Shown here piece by piece: positions 19,704 to 29,119 of a stretch of DNA of 64,000 bases. Every line of letters starts with the position of its first letter. The first letter of the stretch is position 1. Where the stretch lies: NCBI RefSeq assembly GCF_000209165.1, contig NC_009047.1, positions 186,001 through 250,000 of the forward strand, given 5' to 3'. This stretch comes from Scheffersomyces stipitis CBS 6054 (taxonomy: Eukaryota > Ascomycota > Pichiomycetes > Serinales > Debaryomycetaceae). The translations under genes and the position numbers were made by a program. The notes under the pieces are model-generated. The model was not told where the DNA came from. It made no database searches and worked only from the letters and a program-made list of their open reading frames with translations.

Positions 19704-20333
19704 TTAAATGTTGTATGCGGCAATGAGGAACGACAACACAAAGGAGATCTTGAAGCTGGGCTTCTCTAAAACCAACTCCTTGATGTTGATCTTTTCCTTG
19801 CCTACGGTGACAATATAGTTCCAGGGGATATTGATGATGTTTCTTGACTCCAAGAACTCCACAAGGAAGTATGTAGCTAACGACAAGAAGATGAACACGG
19901 AACTCAACTTGCCAGCAATGATTCCTACAAACAACCCCGTGACCGAGCCAATGGTCAATTCCTCATAGTTTAGCTTGCCACCAAAACGTGACTTGTGGTA
20001 GGTGGGAGTTTGCAACGACAAGCTCAAGTCCGTGGCTGGTAAACGAGCGTTGATGGTGTCGTTAAGTAATGGTCTGGAGAATCCAGAGATCAACATAATG
20101 GAAGTGGTTGCTCCAAGCAACAACTTCAACGACGAGCCTGGTGCCGGGAGACGGGCAGCTCTGGCTCTGGCTGTAGCTGAAACTGTAGAAAGTGGAGACT
20201 TGAGGCTCCTCATAGATAAGCTACGCAATTGTGGTTGCTGATAGCGAGACAAATTGGCCATTGATCTGACGGCAGCTGCGGTGTTGGCAGCTACCAGACG
20301 TCTAGTGAGACTGACTACCGGATTGAAGAACAT
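19704..20333 (-). CDS. FUN14: FUN14-family mitochondrial membrane protein
   Basis: The 209-residue product begins with a long Arg/Ser/Ala-rich, acid-free stretch (about 1-65), a mitochondrial presequence. A first hydrophobic segment follows at about 70-85, and then the FUN14 domain: YEELTIGSVTGLFVGIIAGK, then a second span with FIFLSLATYFLVEFLESRNI. A last hydrophobic segment ends the protein (FVLSFLIAAYNI). Yeast Fun14 has 198 residues and a similar layout; the human relative FUNDC1 is a mitophagy receptor of the outer membrane, whereas yeast members carry cleavable presequences, so the roles may differ. It converges with the Rua1-like gene (79-bp gap). Confidence 0.88.
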   Translation of the reverse strand: MFFNPVVSLTRRLVAANTAAAVRSMANLSRYQQPQLRSLSMRSLKSPLSTVSATARARAARLPAPGSSLKLLLGATTSIMLISGFSRPLLNDTINARLPATDLSLSLQTPTYHKSRFGGKLNYEELTIGSVTGLFVGIIAGKLSSVFIFLSLATYFLVEFLESRNIINIPWNYIVTVGKEKINIKELVLEKPSFKISFVLSFLIAAYNI

Positions 20334-20956
20334 GTTGATGGAGACGAGGTCAGATAGGCTGTCTCAGTGTGGTGGATTGGATCTGGATGAAGAAAAGGAC
20401 TCAGGAAAAGAATTGAAAAACAGAAAAACAGCACAACAGTCCAACAATTGCTAAACACAACTCGTATACTGTATGGAGTCCTGTAGAAGTATTGTATCCT
20501 GTCAGGTGGATACAGGTGTCGGAGGTACTGTAGAAATAGCACAATTTCTCCATATTCCAGCTTGGTATGGGTTTCTACGGTAATGCATATAATCCAGAGC
20601 TTCCTGAGGTGAATTTGGTGGGCTCGAAAGTTGGGGAAAATGCAGCTGCGATGAGGACCTAACATGCAGAATTCGCGAATTTGGATGTCTGCAGACATTT
20701 GCAGGTTGAGTCCGGAGTGTGTGGTGCGCTTGCAAGTTAACGCAACCTTTGGTCCAGATGGTGACATGGAGACTTCTGCGAAATGTGTCTGCGCACGACC
20801 TCGTAATCCACTCCGCGGGCCAGACCTGGCAGAAGACCACTGACCCATTCCAGTAGTCGTGCCGGTACCACTTCTGCCTCGTGCAGTCTCAGCTTCCGCC
20901 CACTCCTTTCGCGGTTCGGACACGACGTTTCAGAAGGGACACGGACGGTAGGTGCA

Positions 20957-20968
20957 TGAGTCACGTGA
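20957..20968. promoter_or_regulatory. Overlapping Gcn4-type (TGAGTCA) and E-box (TCACGTGA) sites
   Basis: TGAGTCA at 20957-20963 runs into the palindrome TCACGTGA at 20961-20968, about 0.6 kb upstream of FUN14 and 1.1 kb upstream of the pseudophosphatase. Confidence 0.4.
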
Positions 20969-21581
20969 CTAAAACTTACTCCTCTTTGCTTGATACGACG
21001 ATCGTTTGGCTGACACATGGCTTACGTCAGCATGTCCGGCCATAATTATCCAGTCTAGGCTAGGGCAAAAAATATTGGCTTAGCAGAGAAAACGGTGGAG
21101 GGACGACTGCCAGCGTTTGGCGACTGCAGATGAGATTCACCGAAGGAACCCTAGCTCAACTAATTGGGGCATTTTGCCAGGAAAGGTGGATTAACAAGCT
21201 TCTAGGAGGGTATTGTAACGTGTGTACAGGCTAGAAGAAAAAGCAGCAGCATGGACGGAACTGGACAGGACTGGACACGAAAGAAGTGGGTCCCGACAGA
21301 CAGTATATATTCTGGTGGATCTGCTGCTGTGACAGAATTCTGGGAGGTCGGCCCGTTTGAATTGTGGGGGATAGAAATCCGTCAGAGTTTTTCGTTTGTC
21401 ACTGGCTGAGTTAGAGGCCGCTGGAATATCGTACTTTTGTAGTATCTGTGTTTGGGATATAGTGACTTTTGTCAGATAGCCGTTTGCACTGGTACAGAGA
21501 CAAGTTGAAAGTTCACCACTGAAATTTTGTTAGCGCGTTGGGCTCTTTTTTTCTGCCGTAGTTAAGCTCCAGATTTGGGCT

Positions 21582-21640
21582 CCATATTAAGAGCCATATT
21601 AAGAGCCATATTTAAGGACTTTCTTAAGGACCATACTTAA
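21582..21640. repeat. Degenerate short tandem repeat (CCATATTAAGAG units)
   Basis: Two exact 12-bp units CCATATTAAGAG (21582-21593, 21594-21605) are followed by decaying versions that each contain TTAAGGAC/TTAAG, up to about 21640. Lies about 450 bp upstream of the pseudophosphatase. Confidence 0.7.
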
Positions 21641-22094
21641 GTGGATCTTGTTCGGACCACGGTGTAGAATACCTGAAAAAGAGTATTCTGTGGTCTTTTC
21701 GGTGCGTCAAGACGGGCAATTCGTGAGTTCTGTTGCAGTTTATTCTGTTGAACCAGGCTGCAACACTTACTGGAATACTACAGTATTGTCACTGTTGTTA
21801 TTACACTTGGTTTCCACACTAGACTACTTCGGTTTACCTTAGTATACTTGTCAAATCAAGGTCGTATCGGCACTCCTGTATTCATCTTACGGTAAAGACG
21901 GCCTCCCTTGTGCAACATCGTAGGTGTCTTCTTCCGCAATCTACATATAGGTGCTAATTTTTCACAACCGTTTGTTACAGTGTAGTATACCAAAATATCC
22001 TGGTGTACCCACCCATACTACTATCATTTGCCAATCAGCATAACAGGCGCCAAAGCGTAAAAGCCGCAAAATCACCGTGTCAACAAACTTCAAC

Positions 22095-22952
22095 ATGTTT
22101 GGCAACTCCGACCAGTTCTGCTCGTTGGATGAATCCATGTTCTTCAATCCGGACTCTGCCCAGGAGGTATGCCCCAAGGTGTGGCTCGGGCCCTACTCGG
22201 CGCTTTCACACGATAACTTTCTCGAGCGTCACAATATCAAGATCATCATCAATTGTCTTTCCACGGGTAAGTTTTTGCGGGCCTTGGAACAGCCACAAGT
22301 CGCCATTTCGTCCGACGTGATCATCCTCAGCTTGGACCCTTCTTTCTCAGTTTCGGACTTTGAAACCCAGGAACTCGTGCTGGAATTCACCAGGAAGTTC
22401 AACCGTATACTTCAGAACTACTTGAACTACTTTTATGTCAATAACCCGGACTCGACCTACTTGATCCACCAGATCCCCAACAACCAGTTGTTACTGTCGA
22501 TCCGGTCGCCCATCCTCCAGGGCAACTTGAAGCTGCAGTTTTTCGTTCTTGTCAGATTAATGAACTTGTTGAAGTCCATTAATAGCAATGTCCAGTGCTT
22601 AGTACTTTCAGACACCGGCAACTCCAACTTGTCTACGGGGCTAATAACAGCATACTTGATGGATTGCTACAACTATAACATCAAGAACTCGTACACTGTA
22701 GTCCACTCTGCTCGCCCCAGCGTCTCTGCCTTAAATAACAATTTCTACGACGATTTGCTCATCATCGAGAATCTCAAGAAGTTCTCTTCTGAGAACAATG
22801 CTTTGAAACAAAACAACCCCGGAGTGTTGATCAAAAACTATAAACTCAAAAGAAGAAACGACGAAGAGGAAGATGACCTGCGCATGGACGACGACATGGA
22901 ATACAACGAGATCTGTGTTGGTGGAGATCGCAAAAGACGATTCCACAGGTAA
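22095..22952 (+). CDS. Dual-specificity phosphatase-like protein lacking the catalytic Cys and Arg (pseudophosphatase)
   Basis: The first ATG is at 22095 (285 residues); the frame extends upstream only from a GTG. The N-terminal half has the DSP opening CPKVWLGPYSALSHDNFLER followed by IKIIINCLS, matching the usual lylG-x-x-x-A...L...gIt-IlN pattern. At the active site, where DSPs have HCxxGxSR, this protein reads LSDTGNSN: Ser172 replaces the nucleophilic Cys and Asn178 the phosphate-binding Arg, while Gly175 and Ser177 remain. The following helix (GLITAYLMDCYNYNIKNSY) and SARPSVSALNNNF keep the DSP pattern of AYLM...ay..v.s.RP.i.pn..f. An acidic/basic tail (DEEEDDLRMDDDME, then KRRFHR) ends it. 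Probably a STYX-like phosphoprotein-binding protein; the partner is unknown. Confidence 0.75.
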   Translation: MFGNSDQFCSLDESMFFNPDSAQEVCPKVWLGPYSALSHDNFLERHNIKIIINCLSTGKFLRALEQPQVAISSDVIILSLDPSFSVSDFETQELVLEFTRKFNRILQNYLNYFYVNNPDSTYLIHQIPNNQLLLSIRSPILQGNLKLQFFVLVRLMNLLKSINSNVQCLVLSDTGNSNLSTGLITAYLMDCYNYNIKNSYTVVHSARPSVSALNNNFYDDLLIIENLKKFSSENNALKQNNPGVLIKNYKLKRRNDEEEDDLRMDDDMEYNEICVGGDRKRRFHR

Positions 22953-23321
22953 AGTTTTTTTTTTCACTATTTATTTCATGGCTATGGCGTTGATTATGGC
23001 TAGGACCAATGGGCCAGGTTGGGTACGGGAGTCTATTCATGTATTTTAGGTATGGCTAGTTATGATGTACTTTTAAAAGTTGAATGTATTATTATTGTCA
23101 AGTTTATTGAACCGTAGTTGTAGAAGACTATCTTAACAAGTTGATACACTCACCATAAGAATGGCCTCTTTAACTGTCTCTAGTAAGTTAGACTTAATGA
23201 CTCATGCTTACATATTCATATCGAATTTATCATTCAGCGTCGGTATAGGGCCGTTCTATTACAATCATTCCGTCTTTTATGCATTATCGTTATTGTACAT
23301 TATTCTATTTACACTGTATGC
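22953..23321. other. Convergent intergenic region pseudophosphatase / FMC1
   Basis: About 0.37 kb. An 87-codon plus-strand frame (23161-23424) with hydrophobic stretches runs into the antisense of FMC1; I have no support for it as a gene. Confidence 0.5.
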
Positions 23322-23786
23322 TTACTCTGGCACGGAAAGCCCGACCCTGTTGGCAGTTCTTCTGACGTTATCGTCCTGCTTCATGGTTAACCCAGGATTA
23401 TATCTCTCGAGCAACTCGGTGTAGACTCTCTGACTGTTGAGGAAGGTAACCACGTTGGCCATGTTGTTCAACTTGTACTTATGTTGCACCAAGTCTTTAC
23501 TTTCACCAGCATCTACAAACTGCTTGATCAAGTGTTTGTGCTTAAACTCTTTTGATTCTTCAAATTCTCCCTTCATCAACTTCTCGATTTGGCTATTGAT
23601 TTCTTTCACGTCTTTGTTCTCTCTAATGTGGTTCAACTTCTTGTACTGCAACAAGGCGATCTGCTTTTCAATGTCTTTCGCAGCATGGATAGCGTCGGTT
23701 CTGTTCTGAATCACGACAAGCTCCTTGTGAAGTGCTTTGTAGAGATTCTTGAAGGAGGGATACGTCTTCTGTGATATAGGCGACAT
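23322..23786 (-). CDS. FMC1: ATP synthase assembly factor Fmc1
   Basis: 154 residues from the ATG at 23786; the frame is open further upstream but that sequence is Ser-rich and unlike the family. Fmc1 is a matrix protein that helps Atp12 assemble the F1 part of ATP synthase, especially at high temperature; it is a fungal LYR-like small helical protein of about 155 residues. The C-terminal block FLNSQRVYTELLERYNPG, then DDNVRRTANRVGLSVP, is the family signature and matches yeast Fmc1 closely. The middle is Lys/Glu-rich. It is divergent from IDH1, another mitochondrial gene, with a CCAATCA box between. Confidence 0.9.
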   Translation of the reverse strand: MSPISQKTYPSFKNLYKALHKELVVIQNRTDAIHAAKDIEKQIALLQYKKLNHIRENKDVKEINSQIEKLMKGEFEESKEFKHKHLIKQFVDAGESKDLVQHKYKLNNMANVVTFLNSQRVYTELLERYNPGLTMKQDDNVRRTANRVGLSVPE

Positions 23787-23894
23787 TTTAGAAAGGCAGA
23801 CTGGGCTGTAGAATGGATACAGACCTGAGGCTTGACTAGTCGTCTTTACGGAGATCAAGTGGTGGGACGAATTTTTCAGTGTTGAATCAGGTGA

Positions 23895-23959
23895 TGAGTC
23901 AGCTGATGTGTCAGCTGATTTTGCACGTGAGTAACGGCATCCGACATTTATCAGCTGAT
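23895..23959. promoter_or_regulatory. TGAGTCA plus three TCAGCTGAT elements upstream of FMC1
   Basis: TCAGCTGAT occurs exactly at 23899-23907, 23911-23919 and 23951-23959; the first overlaps a Gcn4-type TGAGTCA at 23895-23901. The core CAGCTG is an E-box palindrome. Confidence 0.5.
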
Positions 23960-24250
23960 TAGATGGAGAAGAGGATCCATGCCGCACGCACGAAGTTGTG
24001 ATGAGCCGGCCAAGCTCAGCGCGGTCCCCTCAGTCAACCGACTCCGAGACGAGCTCCGCGCTGGCCAATCACAGTGCCAGGATACGGATTCGGCCCCGAA
24101 GATGTTGCTGCAAGAGATGAGGCAGATCAGGAGAAGGAGGAGAGATAGGAATCTGGAGTCTGCAATTTGGAAGAATTCACACCTACTGAGACAATTGTAA
24201 GGCTGTGGTGGAGACTGGCAGAGATACGGGGATAAATACAAATTACAGAG

Positions 24251-24284
24251 GAATCAGAATCGAAATCAGAATCAGAATCAGAAG
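24251..24284 (+). repeat. GAATCA hexanucleotide microsatellite
   Basis: Consecutive GAATCA/GAATCG/AAATCA units in the gap between FMC1 and IDH1. Confidence 0.7.
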
Positions 24285-24557
24285 CCAACGATTCTTGATT
24301 CTGGTGCAATTTCGGTGAGCTGCCACGGACTGATCCCAATATTGTCGCGGTAGCGGTGGTGCACTACACCGCGAATAATCCCTCTAATAAGGCCGACCAG
24401 AGATGAGATTCAGCGAAGACAGAGACCGGACGAGCAGGCTGTAGATGTCAATTGGCAGCAGCGATCACTGCCTTGTCGGCCAAAGAGTATCGGAGGCTAT
24501 TCTGTAGTGTCTGCTGTAGACCCAGGCACAAATGCTTTCACATTTGGTTTGCGGTTG

Positions 24558-24622
24558 TCGCTATTCCTTCTCGCTGTTCTCGTTATTCTCGCTTTCTCGC
24601 TTCTCGCTATTCTCGCTATTTG
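24558..24622 (+). repeat. Pyrimidine-rich TCTCGCTATTC repeat tract
   Basis: Irregular units based on TTCTCGCT(ATT) repeated about six times, ending about 170 bp before the IDH1 ATG. Confidence 0.7.
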
Positions 24623-24793
24623 TTCGTTCTTCCGTCCTAAGGCTTTTATCGGTAGGAGAGAGGGACACAAAATTTTGCTCCCACGCTCGCAGCTTCAGGC
24701 TCCTTCAACAAACCAAAATTCCCCTAATAATTTTTTTCTTCATCTTTTCTTTTCAGCATTACCAGTGTAGTCACCACTATTCGCCTGATCCAC

Positions 24794-26250
24794 AATGTTG
24801 AGAACCACCCTCGTGCAAAAGGTACGCAATTCTGCTGGCACATCGTAGCGATGTGTTGTTTGTTTCTGGCTTCTGTAGTATTTCCCTCAAACTCCGAACT
24901 CATCCCTGTTGTCGATGAGACATGATCGTGAAGAAATCGTACAACAAATCGGCTATCACGTTTCAATTAAAGTGATTAAAGTGAATTCACACCAGTGGTA
25001 CTATTCCATAATGGTACCGTAGTCAAAATAGAACCTGTCTTCAATTCTTCCATTTCAATTGTATACCTCAAATGTGACATTGAGATTTGATATCTCAGAC
25101 CTTCCAAACCGTCGCACTTGTCTTCCAATACTATTACTACATGATTCCACCAGTTGCACTCTCTATTTCATTATACTAACCTCTTTAGAGCGCCGTCCGT
25201 TCGTTGGCTACCTTCGCCTCGCCAGAATCTGTCTTGCCCAAGAAGTACGGTGGCAGATTCACCGTCACCTTGATTCCTGGTGATGGTGTAGGACAGGAAA
25301 TCACCGATTCCGTCAAGACCATCTTCAAGGCCCAGAATGTCCCAATCGACTGGGAAGTGATCGACGTGTCCGGTTTGGAAAGCTCTGGCAAGAACGGTGT
25401 TACTGAAGCCGTTGAATCGTTGAAGAGAAACAAGGTCGGTTTGAAGGGAATCTTGTATACTCCAACTGGATCTTCCGCAAAGTCCTTAAACGTTGCATTG
25501 AGAAAGGAATTGGACATCTACGCCTCGCTCGTATTGATCAAAAACATCCCAGGTGTCAAGTCCAGATTGGACGGTATTGACTTTGCCCTTGTCAGAGAAA
25601 ACACCGAAGGTGAATACTCTGGTTTAGAACATCAATCGTACCCAGGTGTCGTTGAATCTTTGAAGATCATGACCAGATTCAAGTCGGAAAGAATCGCCAA
25701 GTTCGCCTTTGACTTTGCCAAGAAGAACAACAGACAGTTGGTCACCGCCATCCACAAGGCCAACATCATGAAGTTGGGAGATGGTTTGTTCAGACAAACT
25801 GTTAAGGATGTTGGTCAAGACTACTCCGGTATCGAAGTCAACGACTTGATTGTTGACAATGCCTCTATGCAAGCTGTCGCCAAGCCACAGCAGTTTGACG
25901 TTTTGGTCACTCCAAACTTGTACGGTTCCATCTTGTCCAACATCGGAGCTGCTCTTATCGGAGGTCCTGGTTTGGTTCCAGGTGCCAACTTCGGTAGAGA
26001 ATACGCTGTGTTCGAACCAGGTTGTCGTCACGTCGGTTTGGACCTTAAGGGCCAAAACACTGCCAACCCTACTGCCATGATCTTGTCGTCCGCCATGATG
26101 TTGAGACACTTAGGCTTGAACGATGAAGCCGACAAGATCTCGGCTGCTACCTACGAAGTCATCGCCGACGGTAAGATCAGAACCAAGGACATCGGCGGAA
26201 CTTCTTCCACCACCGAGTTCACCAAGGCCATTGTTGACAAGTTGGCTTAA
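24794..26250 (+). CDS. IDH1: NAD-dependent isocitrate dehydrogenase subunit 1, two exons
   Basis: Mitochondrial matrix enzyme of the TCA cycle (isocitrate to 2-oxoglutarate, NAD); subunit 1 is the regulatory, AMP-binding partner of Idh2. Exon 1 is 24794-24820 (MLRTTLVQK), exon 2 is 25189-26250; 362 residues after splicing. The long frame has no ATG at its start (TTG at 25204), and TACTAAC at 25174-25180 plus TTTAG precede exon 2 in phase 0, completing a presequence MLRTTLVQKSAVRSLATFAS. The mature start LPKKYGGRFTVTLIPGDGVG is nearly identical to yeast Idh1. Also present are RENTEGEYSGLEHQS, HKANIMKLGDGLF and VDNASMQAVAKPQQFDVLVT; the second-site residues of the Idh1 type (GREYAVFEPGCRHVGLD) identify subunit 1. 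It has no CTG codon. Confidence 0.97.
24821..25188 (+). other. Spliceosomal intron of IDH1 (368 nt) with unusual 5' site
   Basis: 5' site GTACGC (the usual form is GTAYGT), branch point TACTAAC at 25174-25180, 3' TTTAG ending at 25188. Reading through meets an in-frame TAG after nine more codons, so the splice is needed to join the presequence to the enzyme. Confidence 0.85.
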
Positions 26251-27155
26251 ACGAAAAGCGTATGTACTTTCATATCTTTATAATCATTACATACTTAGTG
26301 CTACTAGAATACATTAAGACTGAAGAGGTTATAGTAGTTAGAGGAGAGAGATGAGAAGACGCTAAATGTCAGAAGCTTGTAAATTGCAACAGACCGCGTT
26401 TGTGTAATAGAATTGGCGACATGGAAAAGTGAGATCTAGAAATGCTTTTCGTTTCGTTTATCTCTCTTCATGTTCTTTTTAGTGTTCTTTTCTGTATCTC
26501 TTCCACATCTGTGTGGGCCGGACTGGGCAAATCCAGCCGTGTTGGTTCAGAGTCAAGGTAATAAATTAGTACGTGTAGAGATCAATAATGAAATTAGTGA
26601 GAAACCTCAGTGGAAAATAGCGAGGCATCACGAGGCTAGCGAGAGTTTACTGAGAAAGCGCAAATCGCTGCGAAATAGGGACATCACCAGACTCTCCAGA
26701 TCGTTGCCATGCTGCCAAAGACACACTCGCCAACCATACCGTAGAACGTATAGCTTGTATTTGTATACCATTTTCTCACGCTCTTCTCCACTGCCTCATC
26801 TTGTTGTTGAATTAGACAAGAAAAGCAGCTGATGTCAATCTCCCGTAAACTTTTTCTCAGTACGAGTGACGCATCGGTATTTTTCACTGGGACGTGCTCC
26901 TCGCCTTGTCTATGACTCTGAACCTCTGTTACATCCACACCGCAGTACACACTACCGGCATGCCGATCCAAAATTACATTTCCCATATAAAGAACCAACA
27001 TCCGCTCATCGGCACGATGGATTTTTCAGTCTTGCTTTTTTGGTTTAACGGAACAACAATTGTTCGTTCATTACTAGCAACTTCATTCTTGAGTCTCGTT
27101 AGTTCTTACCAGCTTTCATAGCTATTCTTCTACTGCTTCTGTTTCTGCTTCAACT
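26251..27155. other. Intergenic region IDH1 / ADE12
   Basis: About 0.9 kb with no gene supported. A TGACTC core (26913-26918), the half-site used by Bas1 and Gcn4 at purine and amino-acid genes, lies 240 bp before ADE12; a GCTGCGAAAT variant of the recurrent promoter element is at 26667-26676. Confidence 0.5.
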
Positions 27156-28448
27156 ATGTGTGACGTCGTCTTAGGCTCCCAATGGGGAGACGAAGGTAAG
27201 GGTAAGTTGGTGGACTTGTTGTGTGACGACATCGACGTCTGTGCCAGATGCCAGGGTGGAAACAATGCTGGTCATACCATCGTGGTCGGAGACGTCAAGT
27301 ACGACTTCCACATGTTGCCATCCGGATTGGTCAATCCCAACTGCTTGAACCTCGTAGGTTCTGGAGTAGTCGTTCACGTTCCATCCTTCTTTCAAGAGTT
27401 GGAAAATTTGGAAAAGAAAGGTTTAAACTGCCGTGATCGTTTGTTTCTTTCTTCCAGAGCCCATCTTGTGTTTGACTTCCATCAGAGAACCGATAAGTTG
27501 AAGGAGGCCGAATTGTCGGAAAACAAGAAGGCTATCGGTACTACTGGTAAGGGTATTGGTCCTACGTATTCTACCAAGGCTTCTAGATCAGGAATCAGAG
27601 TCCACCACTTGGTCAGCGAAGATCCTGAAGCATGGGAAGAGTTCAAGACAAGATACCATCGTTTAGTCAACTCCAGAAAACAGAGATACGGTGAGTTTGA
27701 CTATGACGTTGAAGAGGAGTTGGCCAGATACGAGAAGTACAGAGAATTGTTACGCCCATTTGTAGTGGATTCCATCGAATTCATGCACACGGCTCTTGTC
27801 CAGAACAAGAGAATCTTGGTGGAAGGTGCCAACGCCTTGATGTTGGATATCGACTTTGGTACCTACCCATACGTTACTTCCTCTTCTACCGGTATTGGTG
27901 GTGTCTTGACTGGTTTAGGAATTCCTCCAAAGACCATCAATAACATCTACGGTGTCGTGAAGGCTTATACGACCAGAGTTGGTGAAGGTCCCTTCCCAAC
28001 TGAACAGTTGAACGAGTTTGGTGAAGCCTTGCAGACCATTGGTGCTGAATACGGTGTGACAACTGGCAGAAAGAGAAGATGCGGCTGGTTGGATTTGGTC
28101 GTGTTGAAGTACTCCACTTTGATCAACGGCTACACTTCGTTGAACATCACCAAGTTGGATGTCTTGGATTCCTTCAAGGAGATACAAGTCGGAGTCGGCT
28201 ACAAGCTCAACGGCAAGAGCTTGGCTTCCTTCCCAGAAGACCTTATCAAGTTGGGTAAGGTTGAAGTCGAGTACAAGACTTTGCCAGGCTGGGAAACTGA
28301 CATCACCAAGATCAAGACCTACGATGAATTGCCCGAGAACGCCAAGAGCTACTTGAAGTTCATCGAGGACTACTTGGGAGTTCCAGTGCAATGGGTTGGT
28401 ACCGGTCCAGCTCGTGACTCCATGTTGGAGAAACCAATCTCCAAGTAG
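27156..28448 (+). CDS. ADE12: Adenylosuccinate synthetase
   Basis: Catalyses IMP + Asp + GTP to adenylosuccinate, the first committed step to AMP. 430 residues, the usual eukaryotic length. The GTP/IMP-binding start [19 protein letters not shown] with the catalytic Asp and the following [11 protein letters not shown] are intact. Also present: [17 protein letters not shown], the [18 protein letters not shown] block, the [18 protein letters not shown] loop, [19 protein letters not shown] and the C-terminal [12 protein letters not shown]. It has no signal peptide, so it is cytosolic. I read all codons and found no CTG. Upstream lies a TGACTC core that could be a Bas1/Gcn4 site. Confidence 0.98.
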   Translation: MCDVVLGSQWGDEGKGKLVDLLCDDIDVCARCQGGNNAGHTIVVGDVKYDFHMLPSGLVNPNCLNLVGSGVVVHVPSFFQELENLEKKGLNCRDRLFLSSRAHLVFDFHQRTDKLKEAELSENKKAIGTTGKGIGPTYSTKASRSGIRVHHLVSEDPEAWEEFKTRYHRLVNSRKQRYGEFDYDVEEELARYEKYRELLRPFVVDSIEFMHTALVQNKRILVEGANALMLDIDFGTYPYVTSSSTGIGGVLTGLGIPPKTINNIYGVVKAYTTRVGEGPFPTEQLNEFGEALQTIGAEYGVTTGRKRRCGWLDLVVLKYSTLINGYTSLNITKLDVLDSFKEIQVGVGYKLNGKSLASFPEDLIKLGKVEVEYKTLPGWETDITKIKTYDELPENAKSYLKFIEDYLGVPVQWVGTGPARDSMLEKPISK

Positions 28449-29119
28449 ATAAAATTAGAAAAATAGTATTCAATTCATTTTAGCTAGAATTAGAATTCTT
28501 GTACGTTAGATAAAGATATTTGTGAACAAGCATGTAGAGTATCGTGGAGTATAATGGGCAGCTAGGAGAATATTCTATAGCAGAGGAAATGCAATTAGTG
28601 AAAGTGTACAGCTGGTAAACATATATAACTGGAATCGAAAACTACTCCTAAGCAGTATAAAGGAGGCAATATGCCATTGTTTCTTTCACAATAGTTGATT
28701 TCCCTACAGTATCCGTAGAACTGAGATCGATCCAATATGGCAAATTAACCTGTCAAGAGCACCATTAATTCAATTTTGAATTTCGGTTTCTCTCTCTAAT
28801 TTCGTACTCCTATCATTTCCAACTTGATTCACATCTTCAACACGTATTATACAGCCATACTTCACGCAATATAGCAATAGATCTTATTTCGGTTTGGTGA
28901 TTCAGTGTCAAATATGCCCCACAGTTATTTCCTTTGTGCAGACATCTCCCCACAAAATCGCATTTTTGTATGAAGTTATTAAAAGCTCTGTTTTCTTGCT
29001 GATTCTGTTTGCGAACATCCTCATTCAAATCTACAAAACACCGCTACGATTTCTGAACATACAACTTCTTCTTTTCTTTCTTTGCCTTCTAGCTACATTC
29101 ATGAAATAGCATTGGAGTC
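28449..29119. other. Intergenic region ADE12 / WDR74-like gene
   Basis: About 0.67 kb, AT-rich. A 71-codon frame (28894-29109) has no support. I see no clear element other than pyrimidine tracts before the start at 29120. Confidence 0.5.

Larger units (their letters stand above)
20334..22094. other. Long divergent intergenic region FUN14 / pseudophosphatase
   Basis: About 1.76 kb, noticeably GC-richer than neighbouring gaps between 20600 and 21500. A 202-codon frame on the minus strand overlaps FUN14 and I do not accept it. Seen here: an overlapping TGAGTCA and TCACGTGA (20957-20968), the degenerate repeat at 21582-21640, and a CCAATCA box at 22031-22037. Confidence 0.5.
23787..24793. other. 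Divergent promoter region FMC1 / IDH1
   Basis: About 1 kb without a supported gene. It holds the CAGCTG cluster, a CCAATCA box (24065-24071, the HAP complex core used by respiratory genes), a hexamer repeat and a TTCTCGCT-rich tract. Confidence 0.55.

Noticed and set aside
20315..20923. 202-codon minus-strand frame upstream of FUN14
   Set aside because: Overlaps the FUN14 start, has Arg/Ser-rich odd composition and lies in promoter DNA with an E-box; no family resemblance.
23161..23424. 87-codon plus-strand frame with hydrophobic stretches
   Set aside because: Its last third is antisense to the conserved FMC1 C-terminus; no other support.
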